Below, in pieces: positions 11,960 to 23,720 of a stretch of 64,000 bases of DNA. Position numbers and translations under genes: made by a program. Under the pieces are notes generated by a model. The model was not told where the DNA came from and made no database searches. It saw nothing but the letters and a program-made list of their open reading frames with translations. How positions within the stretch are numbered: position 1 is the first letter of the stretch; the number at the start of each line of letters is the position of its first letter. The stretch comes from Kuschelorhynchus macadamiae (taxonomy: Eukaryota; Arthropoda; Insecta; Coleoptera; Curculionidae), in the NCBI GenBank assembly GCA_030620095.1, contig JAUTXW010003596.1, positions 186,001 to 250,000 on the forward strand, written 5' to 3'.

Positions 11960-12800
11960 TGTCGTCTGTAAAATGCCTAGAAAACGAAAAACGTATTTTT
12001 AGAAAAAAAAAATTATATCTGTACGGATGTGTATGTATATAAACAAGATTTGCGTGAACGTTTAGGTCAGTGTCTCAGGGGGTTAAATTTTGAGTGACAT
12101 GCGTAGATCTTCGATATGTTTGAGGGCTATAAAAACGTAAGAAATCATGTTTTAAGAACGCACAAACAGATAACAGGCAATTTAAAAACAGAAATAGCTG
12201 GGATAAATGTTTTGACATCGAAAAATTGTAGAAGCAACAAAAGCAAGCGTAGATACAAACCGCTCAAATTTATTTTATTTTTTTGCATATATAAACATTT
12301 TTTTCAACTATACCGCCAGCCGTAACAGCTGAAAATAATAAAAAGATATTTCAAAAGCATTTTCTTAAGAAACAATGAAATACGTTAAATTTCATTTATC
12401 GTTTCGTATATAAAAAAATTTACTATATAGGGTAGCCCTAGACGAATAAAAGAAATGTTTTAGTCTCTTTAAAATACAAATATTAAATGTTTTGACACCG
12501 AAAAAATGTCATTGGCGTAGATACAAACGGCTGAAATTTATTTTATTTTTTTGCATATAAAAACATCAGCTATACAGGAGAGCGATAGGATGATAAAACA
12601 GCTGAAAATAATAAAAGGATATTTCAAAATCATTTGTTTAAGAAACGGTGAAATACGTCGAATTTCTTTTATCGTTTTGTATATAAAAAAAATACTATAC
12701 ACCGTAGACGAATAAAAAAAATATTTCAGTCTCTTAAAAGTACAAATATTTTTTTCTTACCGAAACGCTTAGCTTTTTTAAAAATCGGTAAATTTCTTTA
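11960..12800 (+). repeat. Element with ~285-bp internal tandem repeat, short copy
   Basis: It starts near 'ctgtacggatgtgtatg' and ends near 'cttagcttttttaaa'. The word 'aaatgttttgaca' recurs at about 12208 and 12487, giving a ~280-bp period with roughly two units. Leader and tail match the longer copy at 15700-17080. No ORF is supported. Confidence 0.7.
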
Positions 12801-12959
12801 CCCTTTGCTTCCCTCGTTATGATTTTTTTCAATTTATTAGGAATAGTGAAGGTGACCCAACAGTACATAGTCACAGTATATATGTGTTACATATACTGTC
12901 TTTTTATTTTTATTTGTTCCATCATATTGAATTCCTACCAATATTTTATCATTTTCTTT

Positions 12960-13180
12960 CAACCTATACCGCACTTGACTTTTGGGCATAATAAAATAAA
13001 TTCAATAAATAGTTTTTGCATTGACACATACCACCATTTTGCTACGTCATATTGAATTTGTACCAGTTTATCCCATTTTCACATTTAATTTTTCTGCAAC
13101 TTCAATTGAACAAGATTTTGTTAACGTTGATTTTTTAAAAATTTATTAGACCGCCATTTTGTTTCGCAATCTTAAATTGA
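12960..13180 (+). repeat. Fragment of the GCCGCCATTTTG repeat family
   Basis: It contains 'gaccgccattttgtttcgc' at 13150-13168 and the associated phrase 'ccagtttatccc'. It precedes the hammerhead-bearing array and resembles the forward arrays at 14.25-15.34 and 21.7-23.7 kb. Confidence 0.55.
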
Positions 13181-13182
13181 AA

Positions 13183-14240
13183 CCCATATTATCAGTCTTT
13201 ACCTACTCCGTTGGTCCACAGATGCTTCCCAGATATTAAGTTTCTGAATGGTTTTCGTTAAAGATCCTCTTGTTGTTTGTTAAAGTGGTGTATTATTTGG
13301 GGTTAGGTTCCAGTAGAAAAACTTTTTTCAAATGTCGACGTTCCTCAAGACACATAGATTTTATATCCTACATGAAACCCCTATTATCAGTCTTTACTTA
13401 CTCCGTTGGTCCGCAGATATTTCCTAACCCCAAATAATACACCACTCTAACAACAAGAAGATCGTTAACGAAAACCATTTAGAAACTTAACATCTGGGAA
13501 ATATCTGCGAACCAACGGACTGATAATATGGGTTTCATGCAGGATATAAAATCTATGTGTCCTGAAAATGCAACAATAAACTTGCTAAACGTCGACAATT
13601 AAAAAAAAAAGACTTTAGTTTTTAATGGATCTTACCTATTACCAATAATACACCACTCTAATATAAAAACAAGAGGATCGTTAACGAAAATCATTTAGAA
13701 ACTTAAAATCTCGAAAATATATGCGGACAAAGTAATAGGTAAAAACTGATAATATAGGTTTCATGCAGGATATAGAATTTATATGTGTTCTGAAGATGCA
13801 ACAATAAAGTTGCGAAACGTCGACAATTTAAAATAATACACCACTCTGACATAACAACAAGAATATCATTCACGAAAACCATAGAAAGATAATATCTGGG
13901 AAATATCTGCGGACCAACTGAGTATGTAAAGAGTAATAATATGGGGTTCATGCAGGATATAGAAACTATATTTTTTTTACTGTACCCTAACCTTAAATAA
14001 TACACCACTGTAACATAACAAGAGGTTTGTTAACGAAAACCATTTAGAAATTTAATATCCAGGAAATATCTGCGGAACAACGGAATAGGTAAAGAATGAT
14101 AATATGTGTTTCATGCAGCATAGAGAATCTATATGTGCGTCTTGACGATGTACAAATTAAGTTCCTAAACGTCGACAATTTAATAAAAGACTTGTTTTTT
14201 TTACTGGATCTTAACCCCAAATAATACACCACTCTAACAA
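13183..14240. repeat. ~160-225-bp tandem repeat carrying a hammerhead-like core; first unit inverted
   Basis: The phrase 'aataatacaccactc' marks unit starts near 13432, 13647, 13831, 13995 and 14220. Each unit contains 'cgttaacgaaaacca', 'atatctgcgga', 'tttcatgcagga' and a terminal 'aaacgtcgacaatt'. The part 13183-13430 is an inverted copy. Units have diverged by substitutions and indels. This resembles satellite or retrozyme-type DNA that carries small self-cleaving RNAs rather than coding DNA. Confidence 0.7.
13786..13825 (+). ncRNA. Candidate minimal hammerhead ribozyme (best conserved copy)
   Basis: The core reads CTGAAGA (13790-13796), a perfect 5-bp helix II (GCAAC/GTTGC around loop AATAAA), GAAAC (13814-13818) and GTC (13819-13821). 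Helix III is reduced to the C-G and A-U pairs, as in minimal ribozymes of Penelope-like elements and related satellites. Helix I pairs TGTT (13786-13789) with GACA (13822-13825). Sister copies at about 13561 and 14149 have lost core residues (for example TAAAC for GAAAC). In another copy TGTC would give perfect helix I pairing. Cleavage is predicted after C13821. Confidence 0.4.
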
Positions 14241-14249
14241 AATTTTTTT

Positions 14250-15345
14250 AACATTGTTCGGCGATATTGAATTTTTACCAAAATATTACCACGTCATCCT
14301 GGTAATATCCTCATATAACCCTTAATTTTTGGTGAAAATTTGAAGTCAATCAGGTAAGTAGTATTTAAGCTATATCGCGAACTGACAGCAGACCGACAGA
14401 CGGACCGACGGAACTGATAAAACATGTATTTTGGCATCTAGGGACGCTAAAACGTGAAAATGTGTGTGATTTTTTCACGATTATAAAAATTTTATTTGGC
14501 CGCAATTTTGTTCCGCCATCCTGAATTAGTAACATAGTTTTACTAGTTGAGCTCTATACCAAAATTAGTTATGGTAACAATTTGAAACCATTAAGTAGTT
14601 TGTTTTGTTCCACCATCTTGGATAAGGTAATGTAAAAAATTTGACTTCTCCAAAATCTGAAAAATGCTGTTACGCATGCAGTAGTACATACATAGATTTT
14701 TAAAAATCATATGTATATAGCTCTTCTTGGTATTTTTCTAAGAGGGCACAAAAAACTGAAACAGGCATTTATAAAAATATAAACGAATGCAGTTCCAGTA
14801 CAGAAAGTATATGTAATATGAGCGGCCAGAATTTCTATATTCTCTGGTTTCCAGAAAAATGTAAAAGTCACTTCCAGCTTTTTCTTGCAAAGACCAAATT
14901 TGTAAACTTCCATTAATTTGCTCTGAATATGTTAGTAGTAGTTTGTTTGTTCCACCATCTTGGATTTGTACCAAAATTTTACCAGTTGATTTCAACATAA
15001 TACGTGATGTTTATGCAAAATTTGAAATGAATTCCATAAGTAGCTTTTTCATAATATTTTTTTAACGTTTCACTACGCCGCCATTTTGTTTTTGCCATAC
15101 TGGATTTTTACCAAAATATTACCAGATCATCCCCATATCACCCCTAATTTTTGACGAAAATTTCAAGACAATCGGGTAAGTAGTTTTTTAGCTACGCCGC
15201 GAACATACAGACAGACAGACCAAAGAAATTGAGAAAACATGTTTTTGGTCATCTAGGGACCCTGAAACGAGAATATCTGAAAAAATCTCGGAGAGTGATT
15301 TTTTCACGATTACAATATTTCCCTTTTACGAGGGAAGTAAAAAAC
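14250..15345 (+). repeat. Forward array of the GCCGCCATTTTG repeat, ending in the terminal motif
   Basis: Boxes occur near 14497 and 15070. The 'gacagac' tract and 'ttgagaaaacatgttttt' follow at 15208-15250, and 'cttttacgagggaagtaa' ends the unit at 15324-15341. The 288-bp repeat copy 2 (14641-14930) interrupts the array. No gene. Confidence 0.65.
14641..14930. repeat. ~288-bp dispersed repeat, copy 2
   Basis: Near-identical to 11156-11445 in the same orientation. It lies inside the GCCGCCATTTTG array, so it inserted there or was copied there after the array formed. It lacks about 15 bases present in copy 1 next to 'gcggccagaattt'. Confidence 0.75.
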
Positions 15346-15699
15346 GGTTATTTTTTCAAAAAAAAAACGCTTGAATAGGTATGTTTTATTTTATTTCTAC
15401 ATATTTTTTAGAAATGTATACAGGATGTTCCAAAAAATCGGAAATAATTTATAAACAAAAATCTTCCACGCCCCTGTTGCCAAAATTGAAAGAAAATGCA
15501 ACAAAAAAATTGGTTTATAAAGAGGTATTTGATTAAGGCGATTTAAGTACCTCTTTATATCCCTTTCGTTATCGCCATTCGCGAACGAAGTCGCCGGTAC
15601 TTGCTAATATTGTATTGTTACTATACTATATTGGATAGATATAGGGGAAATATTGTATTTGCAAAAATGTTTCAAAAATTTATGTTTAAGGTCCGTAAA

Positions 15700-17080
15700 A
15701 TCCGAAAAAAATATTTTCAGAAAAAAAATTATGTTGTCTGTACGGATGTGTGTGTCTGTATGTAAACTTGTAAAAAAATGTAAATTTGCGCTTGAGTTCC
15801 AATTTGCATCAAAAATAGTTTAGTTCAGTGTCTCGTGGAGATTAAATTTTGAGTGGCATGTACGTAGATCTTCGATATTTTTGAGGGCTATAAAAACGTA
15901 AAAAATCATATTTTGAGAACGCACAAACCGATAACAGTCAATTTGAAAACAGAAATAGCTGGGATAAATGTTTTGACACCGAAAAAGTCGTTGGCGTAGT
16001 TACAAACGGCTCAAATTTATTTAATATTTTTTGTATATAAAACATGTTTTTCAACTATACAGAAAAGCGGTAGGAAGAAGAAACAGCTGAAAATAATAAA
16101 AGGATATTTCAAAATCATTGGCAAAAGAAACGGTGAAATACGTCAAATTTCTTTTAACGTTTTTTATATACAAAAATTCACTTTCACAAAGTAGCGCTAG
16201 ACGGATGAAAAAAAATATATTTTTCAGTCTCTTCAGAATACAAATATTAAATGTTTTGACACCGATAAATTGTAAAGTCGTTGGCGTAGATACAAATGGC
16301 TACTATTTACTTTATTTTTTGGTATATAAAAACATTTTATTTAACTAGACAGGAGAGCCATAGGATGATGAAACAGCTGAAAATAATAAAACGATATTAC
16401 AAAAGCATTGGCTTAAGAAATGGTTAAATACGTCAATTTTTTTTTATCGTTTTGCATATAAAAAAAACCCTATACAGGGTAGCCCTAGGCGGATGAAAAA
16501 ATATATATATTTCAGTCTCTTTAGAAAACAAATATTAAATGTTTTGACACCCAAAAATTGAAAAATCGTTGGGGTAGATACAAATGGCTAAACAGGAGAG
16601 CCATAGGATGATGAAACAGCGGAAAATAATAAAAGGATATTTCAAAGGCATTTGCTTAAAAAACGGTGAAATAGGTCAAATTTCTTTTATTGTTGTTGTA
16701 TATAAAATAATTCCCTATACAGGGTAGCCCTAGACGGATGGAAAAAAAATATATTTCAATCTCTTTAGAATACAAATATTAAATGTTTTGACACCGATAA
16801 ATTGTAAAGTCGTTGGCGTAGATACAAATAGCTAAAATTTATTTTATTTTTTTGGATTAAAAACATTTTATTCAACTATATAGGAGAGCCACACGATGAT
16901 AAAACAGCTGAAAATAATAAAAGGATATTTCAAAAGCATTCGCTTAAGAAACGGTGAAATACGTATATAAAAAAATTACCTATACAGGGTAGTCGTAGAT
17001 GGGTAAAAAAATATTTCAGTGTCTTAAAAATACAAATATTTTTTTATTACCGTAAAGCTTAGCTTTTTTAAAAAAACGTA
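15700..17080 (+). repeat. Element with ~285-bp internal tandem repeat, long copy
   Basis: The leader around 'ctgtacggatgtgtgtg' and the tail 'gcttagcttttttaaa' match 11960-12800. The marker 'aaatgttttgacacc' recurs near 15966, 16250, 16537 and 16784, with spacing of 284, 287 and 247 bp. Each unit carries 'gaaacagctgaaaataat', 'aaggatatttcaaa' and 'tatacagggtagccc'. Variation in copy number between the two elements shows that the array expands or contracts inside a mobile unit. Confidence 0.75.
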
Positions 17081-17900
17081 AAAGAAAAGCGCACACATTT
17101 TATAGGTTTTTGGCGAATTATCAAATTTCATGAAATTTAGGTATGTAACAGATTTCGGCCTTTTGTTTAAAAGTATTCGTAGGCAAAACTCAATTCTATG
17201 ACTAATTTCAGAGATATAGGGTGTTATATATAAATATATGGAGAAAGCATGATGACACCGAATTACCTTTTCAACATATTTAACGTATAGTTGCTTATCA
17301 AAATAAAAATATATATATGAACGTAGGTCCGCAAATGTTTCGTTCTCGATATGCCTTGTAAATGTTATTTGCCCTTTATCTAAGTGTTTTTTGATCTATG
17401 CTCATATAAAACTTTTTTATTATTTTGGATCAGGGTATCTCTTTATATTTTACGCCCCCCATACAGTTTTTACTTTTAGAGATAAAATAAATAAAAACTT
17501 TAAATATAACGATTCCTTCTTGAACCACCAAGATCTTTATCAGAACAAATAAATTACCATCGCAAATCTGTCAAAAATACCAAAACTTCTTATTTTTTTA
17601 TTTGAATTCATTAAACCGTTACTTCATTTTTCATTTAACGTCTAAGAAAAAATAGGCGTACCTACAGATATTGATATTTGATTACGTATCATTTTCAAAA
17701 TTAGACTTTCTTTTAATTTCTTTGGGATACTCAACTCAAGAAAAACTTAATATAGTGTAGTTTTATTTTACAAAAGAAACAAATATTTCCGAACCTAATC
17801 GGAAATATCGCAGGATATACAACGATCGGCAAATACCTTCAAAGTCACCTATAACAGATGCACTGACAGTTGTGCATCTCAAACAACGACATAATAGGTT
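17080..17900. other. No gene recognised
   Basis: AT-rich intergenic-like DNA. A 17430-17600 portion resembles, in inverse orientation, 20500-20690 ('tttttacttttagag' against 'tctttaaaagtaaaa'), which suggests a further old repeat family. Part of 17220-17430 resembles 50820-51000. Confidence 0.35.
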
Positions 17901-18340
17901 ATATGGATTGGCCCCCAACACACTATGCGCGAAGGGGCCACGCAGGTGAGGCGGAGGTCGTGACGTCGACTGGCGACCCTGTCTGACAAGGCGGCCAGAT
18001 TATTGCTTATTCAGCTTGACGTTTTCGTTGCGATAGTTGTCAGTTGTGTTTTTCAGAGTATTTTTGTACTTCCACAAGTGAAAGTTTAGTTAGTGTTAAT
18101 TAATTAATAATTAATATTAATAAGGAAGGGACCCAAAATAACCGAAAACGTATTGAAAATAATTACAAATAGACACAACAACATAAACCTAGATGCCGCA
18201 AGGGTGTTCTTAAGACAAAGGTTATTTATAAGAATGAAACGTGTATTTAAATGAACTGGCGAAGAAAAAAAAAAGGTAAGAAAAGAAGCCATTCTGAAGT
18301 GGACCCCCACGAAAAGCTGTATAAAAAAATTTAAAAAAAA
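17900..18340 (+). promoter_or_regulatory. GC-rich island with initiator-like site and short ORF
   Basis: Bases 17910-18000 are strongly GC- and CpG-rich in a very AT-rich setting and contain 'gtgacgtcgac'. An initiator-like TCAGTT lies at 18040-18045. Downstream, a short ORF at 18252-18335 would encode 27 residues beginning MNWRRKKKGKKRSHSEVD, and a GGTAAG donor-like site lies within it. This could be the 5' end of a host gene or of a retroelement. I do not recognise the product. Confidence 0.3.
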
Positions 18341-18494
18341 ACTATTACACTGAATTTTTAATTTGTTACCGTTTAAGCATAAATTGTGTGCTGATTTATT
18401 TCCTATTATTAAAAAAGGTATTTGAACAGTTAAATAATTGTGTTTACTACAAATAGTATACCTATAGTTAATAAAATATGAAAAATACTTATAT

Positions 18495-18889
18495 ATAAGG
18501 CGTCCCCATAGTGTGTTCTCGGTTGAGATCTTGGTACCGGTTAGAAATAGAGAAATTTATGGTAGACTATTAAAAACTAAATTATGAAAGTGCAAACCGT
18601 TTTGTTCTAATTTGAACCGTTTAGACTGTACAGCTGTTCAAAATTGAAAATCCCAGTTCTTAAACCTCAATATCTCGAAAACAATTAAACTTAGGCCTAT
18701 GGACATTATATGAAGTAGACGTAGAATTTTAAATAAGATTCAAAAATGTTATAAAATATAGGTATCATATATGAAAAACTATTTAAGTAGGTATATAAGT
18801 CGTCCTGATTACTAATATTTATATTTAAACTTTTTCTCTCTAACCATTTTCACCGAAACTGAGAACACCCTACTGGGACACCTTGTATA
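18495..18889. mobile_element. MITE with ~30-bp terminal inverted repeats
   Basis: The left end reads 'aaggcgtccccatagtgtg' and the right end, reversed, reads 'aaggtgtcccagtagggtg'. The match continues into 'ttctcggtt' and 'ttctcagtt'. TA dinucleotides flank both ends, consistent with TA target duplication. The ~390-bp interior is non-coding. Confidence 0.55.
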
Positions 18890-19601
18890 AAATAACTATT
18901 TGTCATGCTAAAACTTTTTACAAGAATATTTTTTTGAGACTTTAAAAATACATAACATTTTTTCAAATACGATATGAACTTTTTGAAATGCACTCAGCAA
19001 AAAAACTTCAAATTTGAATAAACATCACTAAACATAAGTTTAACATTATAATAACTTATATCTTGAAGGTTGCATTTTATTGTAACAAAAAAGCTTCAAT
19101 TTTGAACAAAAAAAGGTTAATATATTTAATTAAACGCACACAGAAGAGATATTGGCAATGCCGTGCTAAAGCAAGCCGGTCGCCGAGTGACGTAGATCAC
19201 TCACACCGAGTTGGGATAGGTCAAGATCGCTCAAGGCAACCTATAGAGTTAATGGACCTTGGTAATTAGCCCCATCTCTTTCTGCGTTGGATTCAATGAA
19301 TTGTCCTAAAACCCAGTCCATTAACCTATTGTGTCATTGATGTGAAACAAGACTACCCGATCATAAAACGTAATTAAGATCGCGGAATATCCTGCACTAT
19401 TCTCTATGAGTTTCGGAAATATTTGCTTCATTTGTAAAATAAAACTACATACACCATGTTGTGCTTGTTGAGTTGAATATTGGATAGTATAAAGAAATTT
19501 AAATAAAATTTTGGTTCTGGCTAATCAGCCATCATTACCTAGTCTTCTAGGTACGCCATTTTTTTCTTTAATGTTAAATATCGAAAGAAAAGAAAGTAAA
19601 T
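18890..19601. other. No gene recognised
   Basis: A moderately GC-rich patch at 19160-19330 has no long reading frame that resembles a protein. No repeat relation to other parts of the window was noticed. Confidence 0.3.
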
Positions 19602-20440
19602 ATACAGGGTATTACAAATTCGAAAGGATAGCATTGGCATCTCAAAAAACCGTAAGTAGTACGAAGTTTGTTAAATTAGAGCAAAGTTGCGCAATTTGCA
19701 AGTCTTGGAAATTCCAACTACTTCCGAAGATATCCGAAAAAAAACGTAAATCCACATATTCCTTTTTATTTTTTCAGGCTGCATTTGCAGAGATTACAAA
19801 ATAAATTTTACATCTTTATAGCCACTTTTTCTCCTCTGCAAGACGTTTCGTCTTCGAGTGATCAATTTAATTATTTTTTTAAATACCGACCTGGAATTTT
19901 TACGCTCGATATCCCAAAACCAACGATATATCAGACTTAATTTTCGGACAAATAAAATTTTCCCTTGAGAGAATGTGTTAGAGAGAGACGAAAAACCAGA
20001 ATCTTGCCAAATTCAAAGGAGAATTTTAAAAACTCTAAATGTATGAGTGCATTACAGCATTGGTTTCCAGAACTCTAGGGCTTCTTAAGAATGAAATAAA
20101 ATATCCAGGTCCGTATTTAAAAAAAATGAAATTGATGATGAGACCTCGAAGCCAAAACGTTGGATTTTAAATCTGAATATACCAATTTTATAGGAGGAAA
20201 AGTGGCTATAAAAATGTAGAATTTATTTTAATATTTCTTCAGATGCAGCATGAAAAGAATAAAAAGGAAAATAAAGATTTTAGGTTTTTTATGGATATCT
20301 TCAGAAGTAGGCGGAATTTTCCAAGTTCCACCGTCGAGGTATATTATTCGACATTAAATTCCGCAACTTTGCAATAATTTAACCAACCTCGTAACTCTTA
20401 CGGTTTTAGAGACGCCCTTCGAATTGGTAATACCCTGCAT
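19602..20440. mobile_element. Foldback element with ~300-bp inverted arms
   Basis: The left arm starts 'atacagggtattacaaatt' at 19602. The right arm, reversed from 20440, starts 'atgcagggtattaccaatt'. The arms stay collinear over ~300 bp, sharing 'gaagatatcc', 'cctttttatt' and 'ttatagccactttt', with ~20-25% divergence, and enclose a ~200-bp centre. No ORF is supported. Confidence 0.7.
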
Positions 20441-21730
20441 AACATGTATATATGTTGAAATTGGGAGAGTATGAAAATTGCAATAAAAAAATAATAAATA
20501 GGGAGTTCTATTTAAAAAATAGCAAAAAAACAAAAGTTAGTATTTTTTAACATATTTGCAATATTCATTTATCTATTCTGATAAAAAAATCCTGGTGATT
20601 TAGGTAAAATCCTATAACTTTTATTCAATCTTTAAAAGTAAAAGCTGTACAGGAGCCCAAAGTATAAGCACTCTGTATACATACATATATAGGGAAGTAC
20701 TATATTTGCAAAAACATATTTTGTTTATGTATTTTACTTGCTTTAACCACGAAAACTATCAAATTAAGAACAAATAATGATGTGTAATTTTTTTTAAGAA
20801 CCTGGCAAGATCATCTTTATTAGCGCTTATGGTTAAGTTGCAAAATAGATTTAGTAGAAAAATTTAACTTTTATATATCTTTTAGCTTGTCCTAAGTATT
20901 ATTTTTTTACCATATAATAAAAAAAATTTAAAACTAAAGGTATCAATGTTTTGATCTCGTGCAGTGAAGATCCCTAAAAATGAATCATTCAATGGCAGAC
21001 CAAATTTCGGAGGGTAATTCCAATTTGACATGGTCTAAATACAAGATCACATCAATTGGCTTCTCAATGTACTCCAGCCGTGAAAGTTTTTATACTATAT
21101 GGTTGTATCTCTTACAAAATAAATATTGCATCTTTCAGTTGGGGTCTCTATACTAATTTGATAGTTATTATTGTCAATTATTAGTTAATAAAATTTATTT
21201 ACTAATTAAACAAGCACTCTTTTGACTTTTCTGTAATAAATTCTTATGTCGATTTCCGTTAAATCATTTGTTCATTTTTTTACATTCAATAAAACTTGGT
21301 ATAACAATTTACCAAATTCCAAGTTTAATGTATTTGTTTCTTAATGTCTACCATAAGAAAAGCGCCTCCTACTTTCCAGTTCTCAGACATTGTCAGACAG
21401 TCGAAAAACAAGTAAAAATAAGAAAACAGAGTAGCGAACCGGCTTCTCAGCTGCTTGTTGTTTACATTTCATTTACTTCATTCAGAACTTCCATTTATAT
21501 TGTGCCCATTATTGTAAAAAGTAATTTTAATTATTTACTTTAGGTTTCATTTGAAATATATTATTCCGAAAATTGTTTGCCTAGCAATTTAGTGCTTCTC
21601 TATTTAACTAAAAAGTATTTAACTTTTTGTAGACTAAAAATGTTCCAGTATTTTTTTAACTTCCGTAAAACATTATGACGGAAATTAATCTATTATTTCA
21701 TTATTGCCGAATACGAAAAATCTTTACATT
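20441..21730. other. No gene recognised
   Basis: AT-rich. 20490-20700 is an inverse relative of 17430-17650. The open frame at 21268-21543 has no protein-like features beyond chance and is not called. Confidence 0.3.
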
Positions 21731-23720
21731 AGTTTTTTTTTAGCTATTTTATTTGGCTGCCATTTTGTTTATCCGACTTGAATTAGTACCAAAATTTTAC
21801 CAGTTGATCTCTATATCACACTTAATTTAAAATGTATGTAATAAGAAGCTTTTTAGACCGATTTTAAAATAATTTATTAGGCCGCCATTTTGTTTTGCTG
21901 TCTTGGATTAATACCAAAATATTACAGGTCGATTCCTTGATTTTTGTGCAAAATTTGAGATAAATTGGATAATTCGTTTTTAGTAGTAATTTTTTTAACA
22001 GTTCACTAGGCCCAGATTTTGTTCGGTCACACTGGATTTTTACCAAAATAATACTAGGTCATTCCCACATAACCCTTAATTTTTTATCAAAATTTGAAGT
22101 CAGTCGGGTGGAGAGTAGTTTTTAGCTACGCCGCGAACTGACAGACAGACAAATGGAATTGAGAAAACATATTTTTTGGTATCTAGGGATGCGAAAACAT
22201 AAAGACATGTAAGTAAAACCTGAATTTGTTTACGATTACAATCATTTCATTTGGTCGCCATTTTGTTCCGCCATTTTGAATTCGCACCACAATTTTACCA
22301 GTTCATCTCTATACCACAATTATTTCTTGCACAAAACTTGAAATCATTCTATTAATAGTTTATCAAGCCGCCATTTTATTTCGCCATCTTGAATTCGTAC
22401 CAAAATTTTTCTAGTTAAATACTAACACTTGATTTTGGTGCAACATTTGATAAGTAGTTTTTTTAGTAATAATTTTTTTAACATTTGACTAAGTCGCCAT
22501 TTTGTTTCGCCATATTGGATTTTTATCAAAATGGTACCATGTCATTCCCAAATGACTTAATTTGTTAACAAAATTTGAAGTCAATCGGGTAAATCGTTTT
22601 TTAGCTATGCCGCGAACACCATACCGACAGATAGACGGACCAAGGGAATTGAAAAAACATGTTTTCCGGCATCTAGAGTCTCCGAAAGGTGAAGATCTGA
22701 TAAAAATCTCGAAGAGTGATTTTTTTCATGATTATAATACTTCTCTTTTACGAGGGAAGTAATAAGTTCAATAAGCAGTTTTAACATTGAGGTCATTTTG
22801 AATTCGTTCCAGTTTATCCTCACATCACATTTAATTTTTCTGCAAAATTTAAAGTCAATTGAATAAAATTTTAAAAAAAGATTTAGCCGTCTTTTGAATT
22901 GATACTACAAGTTTCCCAGTTTAACTCTATATCACTCTTAATGCTTGCACAAAATTTGAAATTATTCTAATAAGTAGTTTCTCAGACTCATTTTTTAAAT
23001 CTTTTATTAGGACTCAGTTTTGTTTTGCTATCTCATATTCATACCAAAATGTTGCCACTTCATTCCTATGTAACACTTGATTTTTGAGCAAAATTTGAGG
23101 CAAATTTAATAATTAGTTTTTTAGTAATAATTTTTTTACACTTCACTAGGTCTTTTTCCGGCATATTGGATTTTTACCCATATGTTAATACATTATACAT
23201 ACATTATCCCCTATGGCCCTTAATTTTTTAGTAAAGTTTAAAGTCAATCTCTTAATTAGTTGTTAAGTCATGCCGCGAACTGACAGAGAGACAGATGGAA
23301 TTGATAAAACATACTTTTTTGGCACCTAGGGACGCTAAACAGTGAAGATATGTAAAACCTGAGAGAATGATTTTTTTACAATAACAAACATTTTATTTGG
23401 TCGGCATTTTGTTCCGCCATGTTGAATTAATGCCACAATTTTAATAGTCTATCTCTATACCACAACGAATTATAGCACACAATTTGAAATCAGCCCATTA
23501 AGTAGTTTTTCAGGCTGAATTTTTTAATATTTTATTAGGCCGCCATCTTGGATTCGTACCAAAATTTTACCAGTTGATTCCCACATAATACTTGATTTTT
23601 GTGCAAAACTTATGATAAATTGGATGAGTAATTTGTTAGTAATAATTTTTTTAACATTTCAGTAGGCCGCCATTTTGTTTTGTCATATGGGATTTTCACC
23701 AAAATGTTAACAGGTAATAT
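21730..23720 (+). repeat. Largest forward array of the GCCGCCATTTTG repeat, with ~480-bp higher-order unit
   Basis: Boxes similar to GCCGCCATTTTG recur near 21765, 21889, 22008, 22252, 22368, 22491, 23398, 23538 and 23665, mostly 116-140 bp apart. Every third or fourth unit is followed by 'gccgcgaact' or a variant and a 'gacagac' tract (22131, 22610, 23274). Corresponding boxes one higher-order unit apart are 479-487 bp distant. At 22743-22761 the terminal motif 'ctcttttacgagggaagta' appears. No gene. Confidence 0.7.

Noticed and set aside
13183..14240. CRISPR-like repeat array
   Set aside because: Repeats are long, diverged and variable in spacing, one unit is inverted, and the DNA is eukaryotic.
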